A stretch of 64,000 bases of DNA, taken from NCBI GenBank assembly GCA_045634305.1, contig JAZQZZ010000039.1:32096-96095 (forward strand), in the 5' to 3' direction. Below, piece by piece: positions 60,802 through 64,000 of this stretch. This stretch comes from HGM04593 sp045634305. Lineage in GTDB: Bacteria > Bacteroidota > Bacteroidia > Bacteroidales > Bacteroidaceae. The notes below the pieces were generated by a model. That model was not told the DNA's origin, searched no databases, and saw only the letters and a list, made by a program, of their open reading frames with translations. The translations under genes and the position numbers were made by a program. How positions within the stretch are numbered: the stretch's first letter is position 1; each line of letters opens with the position of its first letter.

Positions 60802-62094
60802 ATGAAAATGATATTCGAAAGCACAAGGAATGCTACAAAAACAGGGATTGTTGCATTGGCACTAGCCCTTGCAGGTTGCTCCGGCAAAACAGCAAATGGT
60901 ACAGTCCAGGCAGAAGAGAGCACTATTGCAGAGCAAGAGGAAAAGGTGGTAGTCATGAAATACGGTCTTCCGATTGATGATTTCATTGTAAACTACGACA
61001 CAATAAAACCAAGACAGACAATCGCCGACCTGCTCTATGATTTTGGATTCAATGCAAACCAGATATACAAACTCACACAATGCCCCGACAGCATATTCAA
61101 TGTGCGCAAGATACGCCCCGGACAAGCCTGCGCCCTGCTGTGCGAAAAGGACAGTACCACCACTCCACGCTATTTCATATATGAGGAGAGCCCCAAATCG
61201 TACGTCACATTCGACCTTGCAAACGATTACAAAGCCGAGCGTAAACGCAAGCCTGTAGAGTGGAGAGAAAGTGAGGTTGCCGGCATTGTAAAATCGTCGC
61301 TATGGTTTGCCATGGAAGAGAACGATGCATCGCCACTGCTTGCAGTCGAAATGTCGCATATCTTCGGCTGGTCAATCGACTTTTTCGGCATTCAGCAAGG
61401 CGATGAGTTCCGAGTGATATATGCACAGGAATATGTCGAGGAGACGCCACTCAACAACTACCGCATATTGGCAGCATCATTCAAGGCATCGGGGAACCTG
61501 GTATATGCCATTCCGTTCACACAGGCCGGTGAAGAACTTTTCTACAATAGCGACGGCAACAGCCTCGAGGGAGCGTTCCTAAAAGCACCGCTCGATTATT
61601 ACCGCATATCGTCAAAGTTCTCCAACAGCCGCTACCACCCGGTACTCAAACGTCACCGTGCACACCACGGCGTGGATTATGCAGCCCCAAAGGGTACACC
61701 TGTATATGCAATAGGCAGTGGAAAGGTCATTAAAAAGGCCTACCAGGCGAACGGCGCGGGTTATTACCTCAAAATCCGCCACAACGCAACATACACCACA
61801 AGTTACATGCATCTCTCGGGCTATGCAAAGGGGTTGAAAGAGGGCGACTACGTGAAACAGAAACAGGTTATCGGTTACGTTGGTTCTACAGGTCTTTCAA
61901 CAGGCCCTCATCTCGATTTCCGCGTGTATGAGAATGGCAAACCCATCAACCCGCTTACAATAAAGTCGCAGCCTAAGATGCCAATCAGCAACGAGAACAA
62001 GGAGGCTTTTGCCATTGTACGCGATTCGCTTGTACAGCGCCTTGCTGCAATACCGATGGCAACAACCGTTACAGTGAATGATTCTATAAGGTAA
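60802..62094 (+). CDS. M23-family lipoprotein peptidase
   Basis: 430 residues from the ATG at 60802; the longer in-frame start at 60742 lies inside the hairpin and is rejected. Lipoprotein signal (TGIVALALALAGC). After a helical domain, RAHHGVDYAAPKGTPVYAIG contains the His-xxx-Asp zinc motif, GAGYYLKIRHNATYTTSYMH the next His, and STGLSTGPHLDFRVYENGKP the final strand, where the usual HxH is HLD. It may be a peptidoglycan endopeptidase with an altered ligand, or a non-catalytic LytM-type activator. Cell-envelope location. Confidence 0.85.
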   Translation: MKMIFESTRNATKTGIVALALALAGCSGKTANGTVQAEESTIAEQEEKVVVMKYGLPIDDFIVNYDTIKPRQTIADLLYDFGFNANQIYKLTQCPDSIFNVRKIRPGQACALLCEKDSTTTPRYFIYEESPKSYVTFDLANDYKAERKRKPVEWRESEVAGIVKSSLWFAMEENDASPLLAVEMSHIFGWSIDFFGIQQGDEFRVIYAQEYVEETPLNNYRILAASFKASGNLVYAIPFTQAGEELFYNSDGNSLEGAFLKAPLDYYRISSKFSNSRYHPVLKRHRAHHGVDYAAPKGTPVYAIGSGKVIKKAYQANGAGYYLKIRHNATYTTSYMHLSGYAKGLKEGDYVKQKQVIGYVGSTGLSTGPHLDFRVYENGKPINPLTIKSQPKMPISNENKEAFAIVRDSLVQRLAAIPMATTVTVNDSIR

Positions 62095-62115
62095 TACATC
62101 ATACCTTTTATTAGC

Positions 62116-62157
62116 AAAACCCGGGTGGCCAAAAGAAATTGGGCCACCCGGGTTTTT
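62116..62157 (+). terminator. Terminator of the M23 gene
   Basis: Arms 62116-62130 and 62142-62156 form a 15-bp GC-rich stem followed by T5. Confidence 0.88.
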
Positions 62158-62202
62158 AAAAATGCCGAATAGTAAGAGCAGCTTTTAGTCAGCCCCATTA
62201 CT

Positions 62203-62496
62203 CTATTTCTTTCTTTTGGGATTTGCCGGGAACCATCCCTTCTCCACTCTTTTCTTCTGCTGGAATACCTCGCCTATGCTCCAGAAAGAGGAGAATGCCA
62301 CAACGCCCAAAAGTATTGAGATTATAAGCTCCGAAACCAACAACGATGCTATGGCCGACAGTATGCCAAGCAAAAGAAAGAGCCACCAGCTCTTTACTCC
62401 GATGTAATACTCGGCCTTTATTACCAACGGATGGAACAGACCTATAATCAAGAATGTGGCTACGCCTATGATTATTCCCGAGACATTAAAATTCAT
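62203..62496 (-). CDS. DUF4491 family small membrane protein
   Basis: 97 residues with three hydrophobic spans (SGIIIGVATFLIIGLFHPLV, WWLFLLLGILSAIASLLVSE, IISILLGVVAFSSFWSIGEV). The motif FHPLVIKAEYYIGVKSWW is typical of Bacteroidetes DUF4491. The C-terminus is basic (RVEKGWFPANPKRKK) and cytosolic. Function unknown. Opposite strand to the M23 gene; a shared hairpin lies on its upstream side. Confidence 0.82.
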   Translation of the reverse strand: MNFNVSGIIIGVATFLIIGLFHPLVIKAEYYIGVKSWWLFLLLGILSAIASLLVSELIISILLGVVAFSSFWSIGEVFQQKKRVEKGWFPANPKRKK

Positions 62497-62524
62497 ATTA
62501 CAGACTATTTACTTTTAAACAACA

Positions 62525-62560
62525 CAATCCGAGCCTGGTTCGCAAGCCAGGCTCGGATTG
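62525..62560. terminator. Hairpin between DUF4491 and GH2 genes
   Basis: Arms 62525-62538 and 62547-62560 (14 bp, perfect) with an 8-nt loop; lies downstream of the leftward GH2 gene and upstream of DUF4491. Confidence 0.75.
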
Positions 62561-62572
62561 TTTGAGAACAAT

Positions 62573-64000
62573 TTACCATTTTATAAACCTGTGTGTGCGC
62601 ACTGCACCATTCTCCTTGATGACAAGAATATATGCGCCCCGTGGCTGACCGGCAAGTGACACCATGGCATTGGAGTCATTGGCTACAACCTTGCCTACAG
62701 ACATGCCGCCAAGATTATACACAGCAACAGCAGTTCCCGCTACAACACCTTTGCATACAACGGTCTGTGATGTTTTGTCATATTCTACTTCACAGGAATT
62801 CACACCAACCTCACCGATAGCGGTTTCGGCACCATTTACAGTGCTCACACGCAATGTGTGGGTGAACTTTTGATATGCAGGACAATGATACTGGCTCTCT
62901 GTGCCCGGGCCACAACTGCCGTTACCCAAACCACGCTGCATATAATCGAATGTAGCGTACACAACATCGTCCTTCTTCAATTCCCATGGGTGAAGTTGAG
63001 GGGTAAGATACTGACGCTGGTCATAGTGTGAAAGCGAGAACGATACCTGTCCCTCGGTTTCTATCCTGATGGCATTGCCATTCTCGGGGTTCCACATTGT
63101 AAGGTCGCGCAATGCCATACGGTTACCGTGTGACTGTGGGTGAGGATACATTTCGAACATGTCGTCAACCATTGTAGTGTAACGGCCAAGGAACGAACCT
63201 GTCTGGCGGTCAATGTAGTTCTCCCATGGACCCTTTGCGTAATACTCTACATTCTCATAGCCCGCCGGGAAGAGCATGTCGAGACCTATGCGGCGCAGAC
63301 CGCTTGTCTTGGGAGTGTAATCGACCTTCATGTCCACCACTCCGCTTGCGTATATTGTATATGTAATCACATAAGGACACTTGTCATTCTGTGCTGTTAC
63401 TGTAACGTTGCATGTCTTTCCGTCGCCCGAACGTGCACTTGAAACTGTCGCCGAGCTGATTGACGCACTAGTATCACCAAACTTGTGCTCGCCATAAGGA
63501 CTCTCGTTCTCAATCCAGCGGATGTTGCTGTAGATAGGATAGTTGCCTGGCTCTACAACCTGCACGCCGTTTGCAATCCACTCGGTAACGAAGCCCTGTG
63601 CATTGACCTTGAAGCTGATGTTGCCGTTTGTTACAGATACACCGTTGCTCTTGGTGACAGTAAGTGTCTCATCGGCCTGCTGTACTGTGGCAAGAGCCGA
63701 ACGCTCCTGAATTACAAACTGTTCTGCGGCTATTGGATAACCGGCCTCGCACCAAGGTGTAGCCTCCCTGACAAGAAGCTCCACATTGAGCAAATACTCC
63801 TTGCCGCTCTCCTTCTGTGTGTCGAACGCGAACTGGATTGCCGACTGGGCACCAGGAGCCACTGACGGTGCAGCAACAACCTTCTCCTCTACCACTCTAC
63901 CGTCGCAAAGCAGACTATAACGTACGTCAAATTCATTAAGGTTTGTAAAGTTATACTTGTTTTTTACAATAATCTTGTTAGGGCCTTGCAAGCAACGCTT
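62573..64000 (-). CDS. GH2 beta-galactosidase, C-terminal part, with sorting-like tail
   Basis: Partial: the frame runs off the right edge, so the true start is outside the window. KNKYNFTNLNEFDVRYSLLC and VEEKVVAAPSVAPGAQSAIQ form the domain after the GH2 barrel. IRWIENESPYGEHKFGD, NVEYYAKGPWENYIDRQTGS, YTTMVDDMFEMYPHPQSHGN and TLRVSTV form the small-chain beta-sandwich of LacZ-type enzymes. The catalytic barrel is not in view. The tail (AVAVYNLGGMSVGKVVAN, GAYILVIKENGAV, RFIKW) is a third sorting-like C-terminus. Secreted or surface exposed by inference. Confidence 0.88.
   Translation of the reverse strand, partial: KRCLQGPNKIIVKNKYNFTNLNEFDVRYSLLCDGRVVEEKVVAAPSVAPGAQSAIQFAFDTQKESGKEYLLNVELLVREATPWCEAGYPIAAEQFVIQERSALATVQQADETLTVTKSNGVSVTNGNISFKVNAQGFVTEWIANGVQVVEPGNYPIYSNIRWIENESPYGEHKFGDTSASISSATVSSARSGDGKTCNVTVTAQNDKCPYVITYTIYASGVVDMKVDYTPKTSGLRRIGLDMLFPAGYENVEYYAKGPWENYIDRQTGSFLGRYTTMVDDMFEMYPHPQSHGNRMALRDLTMWNPENGNAIRIETEGQVSFSLSHYDQRQYLTPQLHPWELKKDDVVYATFDYMQRGLGNGSCGPGTESQYHCPAYQKFTHTLRVSTVNGAETAIGEVGVNSCEVEYDKTSQTVVCKGVVAGTAVAVYNLGGMSVGKVVANDSNAMVSLAGQPRGAYILVIKENGAVRTHRFIKW

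Overview
The window looks like chromosomal DNA of a gut-type Bacteroidales bacterium (Bacteroides/Prevotella/Muribaculaceae grade; I cannot place the genus). Signs are a SusC/SusD pair, GH92 and GH2 glycosidases, DUF3078, DUF3316, DUF3467 and DUF4491-type proteins, the zapA-rny neighbourhood, promoters of the TTG-N19/20-TAnnTTTG type, and a tmRNA tag ending YALAA. No phage structural genes, IS elements or CRISPR arrays were seen.

Layout. 1-7.4 kb: end of an amino-acid antiporter, a secreted GH92 mannosidase, a TIR-domain protein, a CPA2 antiporter and a DUF3078 protein. 7.6-15.2 kb: yidC, two proteins of unknown function, a large secreted LamG/GH18 enzyme and a UDG-superfamily protein. 15.3-25.4 kb: an accessory block with AT-richer codon use than its neighbours. 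It encodes a small lipoprotein, an exported vWA protein, a lipoprotein with one transmembrane span, a tubulin/FtsZ-superfamily protein of 977 aa and a 1167-aa membrane protein with a complete papain-type triad. A separately promoted zinc metallopeptidase follows. I consider this the best candidate for an undescribed system: a cytosolic tubulin-like filament protein apparently linked across the inner membrane to a periplasmic vWA adaptor and coupled to proteases.

25.5-39.7 kb is core genome: a coiled-coil protein, zapA, rny, an HD hydrolase, ccsA, mntP, ssrA (tmRNA), an AraC regulator, DUF3467, an FKBP lipoprotein, glyQS, parC, DUF3316, an S41 protease and tRNA-Leu(UAG).

39.77-49.05 kb is an island of two tandem elements inserted at the 3' end of tRNA-Leu. 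Element 1 (about 7.7 kb) carries a large serine recombinase, a 46-aa coupled ORF, a small serine invertase, an XRE regulator, a structured intergenic RNA, a small outer-membrane protein, an HTH-NADAR fusion, a Rep-like protein and an HNH-like cargo protein. Element 2 (about 1.6 kb) keeps only the recombinase 3' end plus an acyltransferase. The recombinase reading frame runs through the attachment core. In the circular form it would gain a 36-residue C-terminal tail that integration moves to the far end of the element, so integration should change the recombinase C-terminus. Just right of the island lie a NADAR-like/5'-nucleotidase fusion and a Nudix hydrolase, which together suggest NAD/ADP-ribose or nucleotide chemistry.

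51-64 kb is a surface-nutrition region: SusC, SusD, a lipoprotein resembling a degenerate zinc peptidase, a double-thioredoxin TlpA-like lipoprotein, a secreted chitobiase-type repeat protein with a sorting-like tail, an M23 lipoprotein, a DUF4491 membrane protein and the C-terminal part of a GH2 beta-galactosidase running off the right edge.

Calls rest on reading motifs by eye. No database search was run, so family names are recognition-based and functions of unnamed proteins are inference.
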